Assembly (NCBI GenBank): GCA_937902275.1
Contig: CALFNW010000092.1
Coordinates: forward strand, 1 to 28,355
Direction: 5' to 3'
From: UBA4717 sp002404395
GTDB taxonomy: Bacteria > Bacillota > Clostridia > Oscillospirales > CAG-272
Length of the DNA: 28,355 nucleotides
The notes under the pieces were generated by a model. It had not been told where the DNA came from. It did no database searches and was given only the letters and a program-made list of their open reading frames with translations. The position numbers were made by a program, and so were the translations under genes. Position 1 is the first letter of the stretch. Each line of letters opens with the position of its first letter. Shown here piece by piece: positions 1-8,025 of the stretch.

Positions 1-56
1 GCTCCTTTCGTCACTCTTTTTTTATTCTCTGTAACACTTCTATTGTAAACCTACAC
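1..56 (-). repeat. Left copy of terminal inverted repeat (promoter/leader of an off-window gene)
   Basis: These 56 bases match the reverse complement of 28282-28337 at 54 positions; the mismatches are at 38 and 49. Read on the minus strand the copy holds a TACAAT -10-like box, a TGTA-N4-TACA dyad around it and, at the very edge, the GGAGC end of a Shine-Dalgarno sequence. It therefore looks like the 5' region of a gene that runs leftward out of the window. That both copies lie at the window ends suggests that an assembly broke at a multicopy sequence. Confidence 0.8.
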
Positions 57-85
57 CGAATACCGTTAATATTTTGACAAAGGCA

Positions 86-114
86 TTGTCATACGTCAAA
101 AAGTGTGATATAAT
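86..114 (+). promoter_or_regulatory. Sigma-A promoter of the hexosamine operon
   Basis: TTGTCA at 86-91 and TATAAT at 109-114 are separated by exactly 17 bases. They lie about 60 bases before the start of the first gene. The -35 box is the right arm of an inverted repeat (TGACAA at 75-80, TTGTCA at 86-91), so a repressor could act here. Confidence 0.7.
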
Positions 115-174
115 GATAATATCCGAGATTATGCAATAATGCTCCCGGATAATACAGAGGAAAGGAGAGAAGCT

Positions 175-843
175 ATGATACCAAAGATAAACGACCTGTT
201 TGATCTGACAAAAACGATCGCTGCAGAGCTGTTTGACGGTTGTACCTATCCGTGGGAAGTGCTTGACGATATCGGAGCCTTCATCATAAGGCTCGGAAAA
301 TCGCTTGACCCCGAAAAGTTTGATCTGATCGGTGAAAACGTGTGGATCGCAAAGGATGCCGACGTAGCCCCGAGCGCAAGCATAACCGGTCCGTGCATAA
401 TTGATTCGGGCACCGAGATCAGACACTGTGCATACATACGCGGAAAAGCAATCATCGGCAAGGGCTCGGTCGTGGGCAATTCCTGCGAAGTTAAAAATGC
501 GATAATTTTCGACAGCGTTCAGGTTCCGCATTTCAACTATGTGGGCGACTCGGTACTCGGCTACAAGTCTCATATGGGCGCGGGAAGCGTGACCTCCAAC
601 GTCAAGAGCGACAAAACCCACGTGAGCGTTAAGTCGGAGGGCGAAGTCATTGACACCGGACGCAAGAAATTCGGAGCGATGCTCGGAGACTATGTGGAAG
701 TCGGATGTAACAGCGTATTAAATCCCGGTACCGTGATCGGCAGACACTCAAATATTTATCCGACCTCATCGGTGCGCGGAGTTATCCCCGAAAACTGCAT
801 CTTCAAGGCGGAACGCGGCATTACGATCAAAAATAAAACTTAA
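175..843 (+). CDS. Left-handed beta-helix acetyltransferase, GlmU C-terminal-like
   Basis: This 222-residue protein is built of hexapeptide repeats from about residue 50 onward. It has the block HFNYVGD (His119, Tyr122) followed by GAGSVTSN, which matches the acetyltransferase half of GlmU, where the equivalent His and Tyr handle glucosamine-1-phosphate. There is no N-terminal uridyltransferase domain; residues 1-45 are a short helical segment instead. The start at 175 is preferred over the in-frame ATG at 139 because AAAGGAG lies at 161-167, 7 bases before it. The gene is 22 bases from glmM and upstream of glmS. I infer that it acetylates glucosamine-1-phosphate, leaving uridylylation to another protein. 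Such proteins are often annotated as UDP-GlcNAc pyrophosphorylase, but no nucleotidyltransferase signature is visible. A different acyl acceptor remains possible. Confidence 0.72.
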   Translation: MIPKINDLFDLTKTIAAELFDGCTYPWEVLDDIGAFIIRLGKSLDPEKFDLIGENVWIAKDADVAPSASITGPCIIDSGTEIRHCAYIRGKAIIGKGSVVGNSCEVKNAIIFDSVQVPHFNYVGDSVLGYKSHMGAGSVTSNVKSDKTHVSVKSEGEVIDTGRKKFGAMLGDYVEVGCNSVLNPGTVIGRHSNIYPTSSVRGVIPENCIFKAERGITIKNKT

Positions 844-865
844 CTTTTGAAAGGAACAGATTAAC

Positions 866-2221
866 ATGGGCAGATTATTCGGAACCGACGGAGTCCGCGG
901 TGTAGCAAACGAATCGCTGACTGCCGAACGCGCTATGCAGATAGGCAGAGCGGCGGCGATGGTACTCTCAAACAACCGTCGAAGCGTACCCAAGGTGCTT
1001 ATCGGCATGGACACCAGAATTTCCTCGGATATGCTTTCAAACGCGCTTGCAGCCGGGCTTTGTTCGGTCGGCGCAGACGTAGTGATACTCGGTGTGATAC
1101 CGACTCCGGCTGTAGCATACCTTGTCGGCAAGTATAAGGCGAACGCCGGCGTTATGATCTCGGCGTCGCACAATCCCTACGAATTTAACGGAATAAAGAT
1201 CTTCAACGAGGACGGCTTCAAGCTCGCCGATGAAATTGAAGAACGCATTGAGTCTATCGTACTTGAAAACACGCCTTCGATAAAGCTCGCTGTCGGTGAG
1301 AATCTCGGCAGGATCACATACGCAACAAATGCGGCGGACGATTATATCGAGCACATAACAAGCGCGGCTATCTGCTCGCTTGACGGCATGGAGATCGCGG
1401 TTGACTGTGCAAACGGTTCATCAAGCGTTACTGCGCGCAAGCTTTTTGAAGGACTCGGCGCAAAGGTGCATATGCTGTCGTATGAGCCCGACGGAGTCAA
1501 CATCAATGACAAATGCGGTTCCACTCATCTTGAAAACCTTCGCGAATATGTGCTTGAGCACAAGCTTTGCGCAGGTATTGCCTTTGACGGCGATGCGGAC
1601 AGATGCCTCTGTATTGACGACCGCGGAAATGTGGTTGACGGCGATATGATAATGGCTGTATGCGCACTTGATATGAAAGAGCGCGGAAAGCTGAGAAAAA
1701 ATGCGGTAGTCGGCACGATCATGACGAATTTCGGATTCACCAAATTCTGCGAAGCAAACGATCTTCATTTCGTAGCAACAAAGGTCGGCGACAGATACGT
1801 GCTTGAAGAAATGCTGCTTGAAGGCTACAGCCTCGGCGGTGAACAGTCGGGACACGTTATATTCCGCGATTTCGCAACTACCGGCGACGGTCAGCTTACG
1901 GCAATACAGTTGCTTACTCACGTCAAGCGCAGCGGCAAAAAGCTTTCGGAGCTTGTTGCGGTCATGACACGTTATCCTCAGCACATCGTCAATATTCGCA
2001 CTACCGACGAGGGCAAGTTGGCTTTCTATACCGATTCGGATATAAAGCAGATCCTCAAGTCGGCAGAAGAAAAGCTCGGAGATACGGGAAGGATCGTTGT
2101 AAGACCTTCGGGAACCGAGCCGCTTATCAGAATAATGACCGAGGGTGAAAACGATGAGCTTACCGAAGAGGTAGCTAAGGACACCGCAGCGGCAATATCC
2201 GAAAAGCTGTCAGCATATTGA
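866..2221 (+). CDS. glmM: Phosphoglucosamine mutase GlmM
   Basis: GlmM interconverts glucosamine-6-phosphate and glucosamine-1-phosphate on the way to UDP-GlcNAc for the cell wall. The 451-residue length is typical. The N-terminus GRLFGTDGVRG is characteristic. The phosphoserine loop MISASHNPYEFNG puts the catalytic Ser at 101. The metal loop DGDADR is at 241-246, and the C-terminal phosphate-binding loop RPSGTEPLIRI is present. AAAGGA lies just upstream of the ATG. It is the middle gene of the hexosamine operon, and the glmS ribozyme begins 8 bases after its stop codon, so ribozyme cleavage would separate its message from glmS. Cytoplasmic and probably essential. Confidence 0.97.
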   Translation: MGRLFGTDGVRGVANESLTAERAMQIGRAAAMVLSNNRRSVPKVLIGMDTRISSDMLSNALAAGLCSVGADVVILGVIPTPAVAYLVGKYKANAGVMISASHNPYEFNGIKIFNEDGFKLADEIEERIESIVLENTPSIKLAVGENLGRITYATNAADDYIEHITSAAICSLDGMEIAVDCANGSSSVTARKLFEGLGAKVHMLSYEPDGVNINDKCGSTHLENLREYVLEHKLCAGIAFDGDADRCLCIDDRGNVVDGDMIMAVCALDMKERGKLRKNAVVGTIMTNFGFTKFCEANDLHFVATKVGDRYVLEEMLLEGYSLGGEQSGHVIFRDFATTGDGQLTAIQLLTHVKRSGKKLSELVAVMTRYPQHIVNIRTTDEGKLAFYTDSDIKQILKSAEEKLGDTGRIVVRPSGTEPLIRIMTEGENDELTEEVAKDTAAAISEKLSAY

Positions 2222-2228
2222 CGGCAAA

Positions 2229-2365
2229 AGCGCCAGACCGCGTTTTACGCGGTTAACGAGGAGAGAGCTTATCGATAATTCGGCGGATTGCTCTCCGGGG
2301 TAAAAAGGCCTCGTAAGCCGTATAACAAACAGTCGGGCAACCGATGAACAGAAATTACGGCAAAT
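2229..2365 (+). ncRNA. glmS ribozyme (GlcN6P-activated self-cleaving riboswitch)
   Basis: The sequence fits the glmS ribozyme consensus. AGCGCC at 2229-2234 carries the expected cleavage site between A2229 and G2230. A hairpin ACCGCG/CGCGGT follows (2237-2242 with 2248-2253), then the conserved TTAACGAGG, then TTATCGATAATTCGGCGGAT closed by GGAGAG/CTCTCC. The 3' domain has GCCGTA (2317-2322) pairing with TACGGC (2356-2361) and an inner TCGG-GCAA-CCGA stem with a GNRA loop. In known glmS ribozymes, glucosamine-6-phosphate is the cofactor for cleavage, which destabilises glmS mRNA. The position, between glmM and glmS, is the expected one. The exact 3' end is estimated. Confidence 0.96.
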
Positions 2366-2388
2366 CAAATTTTATTAACTAAAAGGAA

Positions 2389-2432
2389 GCGGGCATAACC
2401 GCCTGCACATATTATAAACCGGCGGAGCCCGT
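2389..2432 (+). promoter_or_regulatory. Hairpin between a Shine-Dalgarno-like AAAAGGAA and the glmS start
   Basis: CGGGC (2390-2394) pairs with GCCCG (2427-2431), and inside it CCGCC (2399-2403) pairs with GGCGG (2421-2425). The best Shine-Dalgarno match, AAAAGGAA at 2381-2388, lies just before the hairpin, and the glmS ATG is at 2448. If the hairpin folds, the distance between them drops from about 59 to about 15 bases. No good ribosome binding site lies in the usual 5-10 base window. Confidence 0.6.
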
Positions 2433-2447
2433 TATGGTATATAAACT

Positions 2448-4271
2448 ATGTGTGGAATTACAGGTTATATCGGCATTGGCGACAATGCCGTTGAAGTGCT
2501 CATGGAGGGATTGACCGCGCTTGAATACCGCGGCTACGATTCGGCGGGAATTGCCGCATTTGACAAAGATCGTAAGCTTCGCGTGATCAAAAGCGTGGGC
2601 AGGATCGCGGCGGTGCGCGAAAAAGCGAAGGATTTCGGTCCGTCGCATTGCGGTATCGGTCATACGCGTTGGGCTACGCACGGCGAGCCGTCCGACACCA
2701 ATTCCCATCCTCACGGCACCGAACTCGTACAGATAGTACATAACGGAATTATTGAAAACTACGCCTCTTTGAAAAAAGAGCTTACGGCGCTCGGATATGA
2801 ATTTATTTCCGAAACCGATACCGAGATCGCCGCAAAGCTGTTTGACTATTATTACAGAAAAAGCGGAAAGCATTATGAAGCTGTCTGCGAAGCGGTATCA
2901 AGGCTTTCCGGCTCATATGCGCTCGGGATCGTTTTTGCGGACGATCCGGATACGCTGTATGCGGCACGCAAGGATTCTCCGCTTATCGTCGGTCTCGGCA
3001 AGGACGCTAACTATATCGCATCCGACATTACCGCACTGCTCCGTTATACCCGCGACTTCTACGGGCTCGAAAACGGCGATATTGCCGTCGTAAAGCGCGA
3101 CAGCGTGGAATTGTTCAACGGCGGCAAGCCCGTCAAGCGGGAAAAACAGACTGCAAAGTGGGACTTTGAAGCAGCCGAAAAGGGCGGATTTCCTCATTTT
3201 ATGATCAAAGAGATAAACGAGGAGCCGGATTCGATAATCAAGACACTGCGTCCGAGAGTCAAAGACGGACTTCCCGACTTTTCGGGAGAAAAGCTTGATG
3301 ACGCGGCGCTCTCAAAGATCACAAGACTTCATATAGTCGCTTGCGGCACGGCGATGCACGCCGGGCTTATCGGAAAATATATGTTTGAAAAATATGTCGG
3401 ACTTCCGGTAGACGTTGAAATAGCGTCGGAGTTCAGATATAAGGATCCGATAATCGACGAACATGATCTGGTAGTCATAGTTTCGCAGTCGGGCGAAACG
3501 GCGGACTCGCTTGCGGCATTGCGGCTTGCACACGAAAAGGGTGCGGCAACGCTTGCAATTGTGAACGTAATGGCATCGTCGATCGCCAGAGAAGCCGACA
3601 GCGTGCTCTATACCTGGGCAGGTCCCGAGATCGCAGTGGCAAGCACTAAGGCATATACGGTGCAGACCTCACTGTTAACACTGCTTGCGATCCATACGGC
3701 GTTGCTTCGCGGAAAGATGACCGCCGAGGACGCGCGCGAGTTTACGCGCGAGCTGCTTGAAGAAGCACCCCGTGCAATAAGCGAAGTTATTGCAGCAGCA
3801 GGCGAGATCGAAAAGCTTGCGGAAACATATGCAAAAGCATATGATCTGTTCTTTATCGGCAGAGGTATCGACTATTATCTTTCAAGCGAAGGCTCGCTTA
3901 AACTTAAGGAGATCTCATATATCCACAGCGAAGCATATGCGGCAGGCGAGCTTAAGCATGGTACTATTTCGCTGATTGAGGAAGGCGTTCCGGTAATAGC
4001 GCTTGCCACCGACGACAAGCTGTTTGACAAAATGGTAAGCAATATCAGAGAAGTCATTGCCCGCGGCGCGACGGTAACGCTTATATGCAAGAAAGACGTT
4101 GACACCGTAGTTTCCGCAGATGCGGTAATAAGACTTCCCGAGATACCCGAAAGAGTGAATTTCTTAGCAACCGCAACGATCCTTCAGCTTGCGGCATACT
4201 ATACGAGTATTGCGCGAGGCTGTGATGTTGACAAGCCGAGAAATCTTGCAAAATCGGTAACGGTCGAATAA
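2448..4271 (+). CDS. glmS: Glutamine-fructose-6-phosphate aminotransferase GlmS
   Basis: GlmS makes glucosamine-6-phosphate from fructose-6-phosphate and glutamine, the first committed step to UDP-GlcNAc. The 607-residue length is normal. The N-terminus MCGITGYIG supplies the catalytic Cys after Met removal, which fixes the start at 2448. The class II glutaminase domain covers about residues 1-220 (GHTRWATHG, HNGIIENY). Two SIS sugar-isomerase domains follow, with CGTAMHAG and SQSGETADSL in the first. The C-terminus DKPRNLAKSVTVE is the family signature. Expression is presumably controlled by the ribozyme upstream. The ribosome binding site is unusually placed (see the hairpin at 2389-2432). 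The gene ends the operon at a strong terminator. Confidence 0.98.
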   Translation: MCGITGYIGIGDNAVEVLMEGLTALEYRGYDSAGIAAFDKDRKLRVIKSVGRIAAVREKAKDFGPSHCGIGHTRWATHGEPSDTNSHPHGTELVQIVHNGIIENYASLKKELTALGYEFISETDTEIAAKLFDYYYRKSGKHYEAVCEAVSRLSGSYALGIVFADDPDTLYAARKDSPLIVGLGKDANYIASDITALLRYTRDFYGLENGDIAVVKRDSVELFNGGKPVKREKQTAKWDFEAAEKGGFPHFMIKEINEEPDSIIKTLRPRVKDGLPDFSGEKLDDAALSKITRLHIVACGTAMHAGLIGKYMFEKYVGLPVDVEIASEFRYKDPIIDEHDLVVIVSQSGETADSLAALRLAHEKGAATLAIVNVMASSIAREADSVLYTWAGPEIAVASTKAYTVQTSLLTLLAIHTALLRGKMTAEDAREFTRELLEEAPRAISEVIAAAGEIEKLAETYAKAYDLFFIGRGIDYYLSSEGSLKLKEISYIHSEAYAAGELKHGTISLIEEGVPVIALATDDKLFDKMVSNIREVIARGATVTLICKKDVDTVVSADAVIRLPEIPERVNFLATATILQLAAYYTSIARGCDVDKPRNLAKSVTVE

Positions 4272-4284
4272 AAAAAAAGAGGCA

Positions 4285-4328
4285 GGGGCGGTAAAAAAGT
4301 CGCAATGACTTTTTTACCGCCCCTTTAT
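4285..4328. terminator. Intrinsic terminator between glmS and the convergent cofE-like gene
   Basis: A perfect 17-bp stem (4285-4301 with 4307-4323) with a GCAAT loop contains A6 and T6 runs in its arms, so it can work for both convergent genes. It is followed by TTTAT on the plus strand. Confidence 0.9.
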
Positions 4329-4340
4329 CTGTATTATATT

Positions 4341-5066
4341 TCAATCCGCTACTGCGCGCACTAGTCCCATCGGGGTCTGTTCGCTTGTCTGTCCGAGCGG
4401 ATTATCCTTGAGTATCTTACAAAGGGTCTCTTTGGGCAGACACTCGCTCGAAGTGCCGAGGATCACACAGCCGAGATCGTTTGCGTCGATTATCGCAGTC
4501 GCAACTCCGATCTTCCGACGGATCTCTTCGACAACCTTGTCGGGATCTTTCGGACCGAGCACCACGTAGTGATTATACGGCGGGAGCGTGTAGTGGCAGG
4601 GTCCGTCGATGCTGCGTGCCTTATCGCCGGCAACAATATAAAACCAACCGTTTTTATGAAAGAGCTTACCGATCACCGAGACAAACGCAGCGAACAGGAT
4701 CCTTATGACTCCGCATTCCCTGAGCGCCATTTCCATAGTTTCGGGCATACCGAGTCCGATTCCGACCGGCGTTTTGGTCACGTGTGCGGAAAGGAATACC
4801 GCGAGTCTGCGAGGCTTTATATCTTCAAGCGGGATCGCGCGTCCCTGCGTGCAGGCGACCGCTTTTTCGCTTATTACCAGAATATCTCCGCTTTCGGCAA
4901 GCGGCTTCGCATACTTTTCGGCGACATCGACAATGTTATCGTCTTTCGTGATTACGTGAGTTTTTACGCAAAGTCTGCGATAATTTTTGCCGTCAGCTTC
5001 GATCACGGCGTTTTTACCGGGATTTACATAACGTCCGTCGTTTTCCATATTCTCCGTATTTTCCAT
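4341..5066 (-). CDS. F420-0:L-glutamate ligase-like (CofE-family) protein
   Basis: The 241-residue protein resembles the CofE/F420_ligase domain over most of its length (TKDDNIVDVAEKYAKPLAESGDILVISEKAVACTQGR split around 40-80, then DANDLG and GTSSE near 195-210). CofE adds glutamate to coenzyme F420-0 in archaea and actinobacteria. Most gut Clostridia are not known to make F420 and nothing else of that pathway is visible here, so the real substrate is unknown; it may be an amide-bond ligase acting on another small molecule. The gene has its own promoter and a roughly 150-base leader with two hairpins. AAGGAT lies 4 bases before the chosen ATG, a tight but usable spacing. Further Met codons follow within the first ten residues, so the exact start is uncertain. 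Confidence 0.75.
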   Translation of the reverse strand: MENTENMENDGRYVNPGKNAVIEADGKNYRRLCVKTHVITKDDNIVDVAEKYAKPLAESGDILVISEKAVACTQGRAIPLEDIKPRRLAVFLSAHVTKTPVGIGLGMPETMEMALRECGVIRILFAAFVSVIGKLFHKNGWFYIVAGDKARSIDGPCHYTLPPYNHYVVLGPKDPDKVVEEIRRKIGVATAIIDANDLGCVILGTSSECLPKETLCKILKDNPLGQTSEQTPMGLVRAVAD

Positions 5067-5080
5067 TATGATCCTTCATT

Positions 5081-5095
5081 GTCGGCGGAGCCGAC
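5081..5095 (-). repeat. GC-rich pre-SD hairpin, cofE-like gene
   Basis: GTCGGC-TCC-GCCGAC on the minus strand forms a 6-bp stem that ends about 5 bases before AAGGAT. It is preceded by TTTTGGG. The 13869-13883 hairpin upstream of the glycyl radical enzyme is almost identical, including TTTTGG in front. Confidence 0.75.
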
Positions 5096-5219
5096 CCAAA
5101 AAACTAAGCATAGGCGCGAAGCACAGTGGCTCCGCTAAAACAGGCAAAACTTTCGCACCGCAGCAATATCGTCTGATTTTGTACAATGCAGGCACTTTGC
5201 GCATTTTGAGTACTTATAT

Positions 5220-5248
5220 ATTTTATCATCAGCTTTGCCGAATGTCAA
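5220..5248 (-). promoter_or_regulatory. Sigma-A promoter of the cofE-like gene
   Basis: On the minus strand TTGACA (5248-5243), 17 bases, then TAAAAT (5225-5220). The predicted leader is about 150 bases and contains a 7-bp hairpin (GCGGAGC/GCTTCGC) and the pre-SD hairpin at 5081-5095. Confidence 0.75.
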
Positions 5249-5256
5249 GCCGTATA

Positions 5257-6288
5257 TCAGTGCAAAATTTGCTTAAGGCGCGGCACGAGGCGTTCGGCGA
5301 TCTGCCATGCCCCGTAAATATTCGGATGTACCTCGTCGGCTGAAATAAGCGACATATCTCCGAGCAGCTCAAGTCCGCTTATATAGGTAATGTTTTTTAA
5401 AGCTTCCCGCTTTACGATACGTTCAAGTGCGCTTCTCCACCTGTTGGCATTTTTGCCGTTATCGTTAAAGTCGTCACAGCAATACAAAGGGGAAATAACA
5501 ACTATCGGCTTGTCCGGATTCTCCGAGGCAACGCGTCGTATCATATATGAAGCGCGCTCATCAATTAAATCATCTCCCCATGAAAGCACATTTATTCCAA
5601 GCTCCATAACAGCGATGTCCCATGCTCCGCCGACTCCGAGCGCGGCAATGTGATCCGCCATCGCAGGTTCCATACGGCAGTTACCTGCCATTGCAAGGTT
5701 GAGCGTGTCAAAGTCAAGCGCTCTTGAAGTAAGCGCAGTATAGCTGTGCGAAGTATCTATTGAATTTGAGCCGTGAGTTATTGAGGAGCCGTAAAACAGC
5801 ACGGTCTTTGACGGAAGCTGTTCAGCCTTCGGCGGAACAACATCTCCTATTATATCAACTATCTCATAATAACCGCGGTCAAAAATGACCCTGACGATCT
5901 CGGGAGCAAAAGAGGTGTTTGAGAGCTTACTCATACGAGTCAACGTATCAAGATTTGCCGAGCGCTTGATCACAACATCCGTAGTTCCACAGCCAATGTA
6001 ATTATTCAATTCATGATCTTCCCAACTTCCCTGTATACCGCCTCTGAAAATATGGAATATTGAACTCAAACCCTTGCAGTGCTCGATCGCTTTAAGTCTC
6101 AGCGTGACCGACTCGCCTATAACAGCAAAACGAAGCTCTACTCCGGTAGAGTTCAAAACCTGCTGTTTCCCGCCGTCTCCGTCAAGTTTTTCCCTTAATT
6201 CAAGCGGTACTCTCGACCAGGTAACACCGCCGTCTCCGCACGGAATAAGTTCGGCAGCGTTATGAATGTCAATATTTTTGTATATCAT
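5257..6288 (-). CDS. SGNH/GDSL-type hydrolase with N-terminal beta-sandwich-like domain
   Basis: This 343-residue protein has the SGNH blocks in its second half: GSSIT with nucleophile Ser near 169, a block II Gly near 202 (MAGNC), GIN with Asn near 233, and DEVH with Asp and His near 318-321. The first 155 residues look beta-rich and lack motifs I know; similar two-domain SGNH esterases exist. There is no signal peptide, so it acts in the cytoplasm, probably removing an acyl group from a sugar or small molecule. ATG 6288 is chosen because AGGAG sits 8 bases before it; the in-frame GTG at 6297 overlaps that AGGAG. It is the last gene of the run NERD, alpha/beta hydrolase, PfkB kinase, SGNH, with an 85-base gap to the kinase that holds a small hairpin (GCGCC/GGCGC). 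Confidence 0.82.
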   Translation of the reverse strand: MIYKNIDIHNAAELIPCGDGGVTWSRVPLELREKLDGDGGKQQVLNSTGVELRFAVIGESVTLRLKAIEHCKGLSSIFHIFRGGIQGSWEDHELNNYIGCGTTDVVIKRSANLDTLTRMSKLSNTSFAPEIVRVIFDRGYYEIVDIIGDVVPPKAEQLPSKTVLFYGSSITHGSNSIDTSHSYTALTSRALDFDTLNLAMAGNCRMEPAMADHIAALGVGGAWDIAVMELGINVLSWGDDLIDERASYMIRRVASENPDKPIVVISPLYCCDDFNDNGKNANRWRSALERIVKREALKNITYISGLELLGDMSLISADEVHPNIYGAWQIAERLVPRLKQILH

Positions 6289-6373
6289 TGTATTCACTCC
6301 TGCTTTCTTAATTTGATATTTTCACATATCGCGCCGAATTTCAAGGCGCTCCGTTTTCATTGATCGCCTGACC

Positions 6374-7255
6374 TCAATCTATCGGCAATATCCGACTTTT
6401 GAGCTTTGGATCGTACTCAGGGATCGCGCCCTCAAACCCGACCACATATCCGCCGAGCGCGCACGCACGCTCAAGACATTTCATAATATCCGCTCCGCTC
6501 ATGAAATTATATAAGAAGCACGCCGAAAAGCTGTCCCCTGCGCCGATCGCCGAAACGACTTTTTGTTTTTCGGCAGCGAAGCGATACACTTTGTCCGCTT
6601 CGAGCGAATATATCATCGCGCCGTCACTGTCAAGCGTAACAAGCAGATATCCGATACGGTATTTCAGGCAAAAAGCTTTGAAAAACTCGGGACCCCCGCC
6701 GCATACAAAATTCTCGTTCTTGATATATTCAAGCTCGTCGCGGTTTACCTTGACAATATCAGAAGCGAAAAAATTTTTTTCAAGCATTGCACGTGTGTAA
6801 TAGCTCTTGCGCAGATTCATGTCGTAAAATACCGTTTTAAATTCGCAACTGTCAAGGATCCGGTAAAGCGTGCCGCGCGATTCGTCACTACGCTCGGCAA
6901 GTGTTCCGAAGTAAAATACGTCTCCGTCAAGCGAGTTAAGCTCGCTCTCACTCAAAGCAATATGATCGTATGCATAATCGCCGTCGAGATCATAGCTCGG
7001 CTCACCGTCCTTTACCGTTGCAATGCACATTCCGGTCGGGTACTCGGTATGCTTCACAAGTCCGATGTCCACGCCGAAGCTCCTTGCCGAGTCAAGCGCG
7101 ACTTTGCCCCACTCATCATTTCCTACCGCACTTAAAATAGCGCTTTTTGCGCCGAGCTTCGCCGAATGGGCGCAAAAGTTAAACGGTGCGCCGCCAAGCT
7201 TATGCTCACCGTTTACCACATCAAATAATATTTCACCGAAAGCTACGATCTTCAA
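6374..7255 (-). CDS. PfkB-family carbohydrate kinase (fructokinase-like)
   Basis: A 293-residue ribokinase-fold sugar kinase. The N-terminal substrate segment KLGGAPFNFCAH (residues 19-30) resembles fructokinases. The anion-hole motif GAGDSF at 238-243 gives catalytic Asp241, and DMNLR at 145-149 is the usual sugar-kinase strand. The start is TTG at 7255, supported by GGGGAG with a 9-base spacer; no in-frame ATG gives a better N-terminus than MKIVAFGEIL. It lies 17 bases after an alpha/beta hydrolase and before an SGNH hydrolase. I infer that the two hydrolases free a sugar that this kinase phosphorylates. The substrate (fructose or another ketose or aldose) cannot be fixed from sequence. Confidence 0.88.
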   Translation of the reverse strand: MKIVAFGEILFDVVNGEHKLGGAPFNFCAHSAKLGAKSAILSAVGNDEWGKVALDSARSFGVDIGLVKHTEYPTGMCIATVKDGEPSYDLDGDYAYDHIALSESELNSLDGDVFYFGTLAERSDESRGTLYRILDSCEFKTVFYDMNLRKSYYTRAMLEKNFFASDIVKVNRDELEYIKNENFVCGGGPEFFKAFCLKYRIGYLLVTLDSDGAMIYSLEADKVYRFAAEKQKVVSAIGAGDSFSACFLYNFMSGADIMKCLERACALGGYVVGFEGAIPEYDPKLKSRILPID

Positions 7256-7272
7256 ATCAAGTCACTCCCCTT

Positions 7273-7998
7273 TCAGACATTTGCCAATATAAAATCAACG
7301 ATCACGGACGGATCATTCGGTATACCGTGAGGGTGATGTCCCTGCAAGCGTCGCGGAACGATCTTCAAAAGCTCGCTGCCCTCGTAATAATCCTCGAGCA
7401 GTCTTCCGTTTTCATCGTAATTTACGGTTCTGTCTTCAGTGCCGTAAAGCATAATGATCGGTATTTTATGCGTCTTGAGAATGTGTGCTTTTCCTATAGG
7501 ATGATTGTCAAATCCCGGCAGGTCGGCGCGTTTGATTTCGGGATAAGCAAGCACAAATTCGTTTTCCCACACACCCTCACATTCTTTTTTATCAAATTTT
7601 CCGGGATAGTCACAGAAATTAAGTACGGGAGCGTCAATAAACATACACGCAACCAGGTCGGGATAATACCCGGCAAAGTTTACCGCGTGCGCACCGCCGC
7701 AACTCATGCCTATCGGTACGCATTTGTCGCGCAACCCATACTTTTCGTGCAAATACTTAACAAAAGCCGCTTTTTTGTCGCAGTCATCGCGCGTAGCGAA
7801 ACGCGTGCGGTTTTTTAAGTATGCCACATGAAATCCGCGCTTCAAAAGTGCGATCTCGGTTTCGGGAAATGCGCCGAAATACTCGGTTTTCAGTGCAAAA
7901 TTTCCGTTTTTATCCGCTTTCTCCGGAAACACGAGCACCGCCTCTGCACCTTCAAACTCAAAATGCTTAATTTTAAAACCATACCACAATTCTTCCAT
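7273..7998 (-). CDS. Alpha/beta hydrolase, probable cytoplasmic esterase
   Basis: A 241-residue single-domain alpha/beta hydrolase. The nucleophile elbow is G-M-S-C-G with Ser99. The acid is probably Asp189 in YGTEDRTV and the His lies in GHHPHG at 220-225. There is no signal peptide or membrane segment. The family includes acetyl and aryl esterases and small peptidases, so the substrate is open. It is 27 bases downstream of the NERD gene and 17 bases upstream of the PfkB kinase, which points to one transcript. The ribosome binding site is weak: AAGAGA lies near the ATG, while a better GGAGG is about 20 bases upstream. Confidence 0.8.
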   Translation of the reverse strand: MEELWYGFKIKHFEFEGAEAVLVFPEKADKNGNFALKTEYFGAFPETEIALLKRGFHVAYLKNRTRFATRDDCDKKAAFVKYLHEKYGLRDKCVPIGMSCGGAHAVNFAGYYPDLVACMFIDAPVLNFCDYPGKFDKKECEGVWENEFVLAYPEIKRADLPGFDNHPIGKAHILKTHKIPIIMLYGTEDRTVNYDENGRLLEDYYEGSELLKIVPRRLQGHHPHGIPNDPSVIVDFILANV

Positions 7999-8025
7999 AT
8001 ATGTTCTCTTGTATGTCCTCCATGT

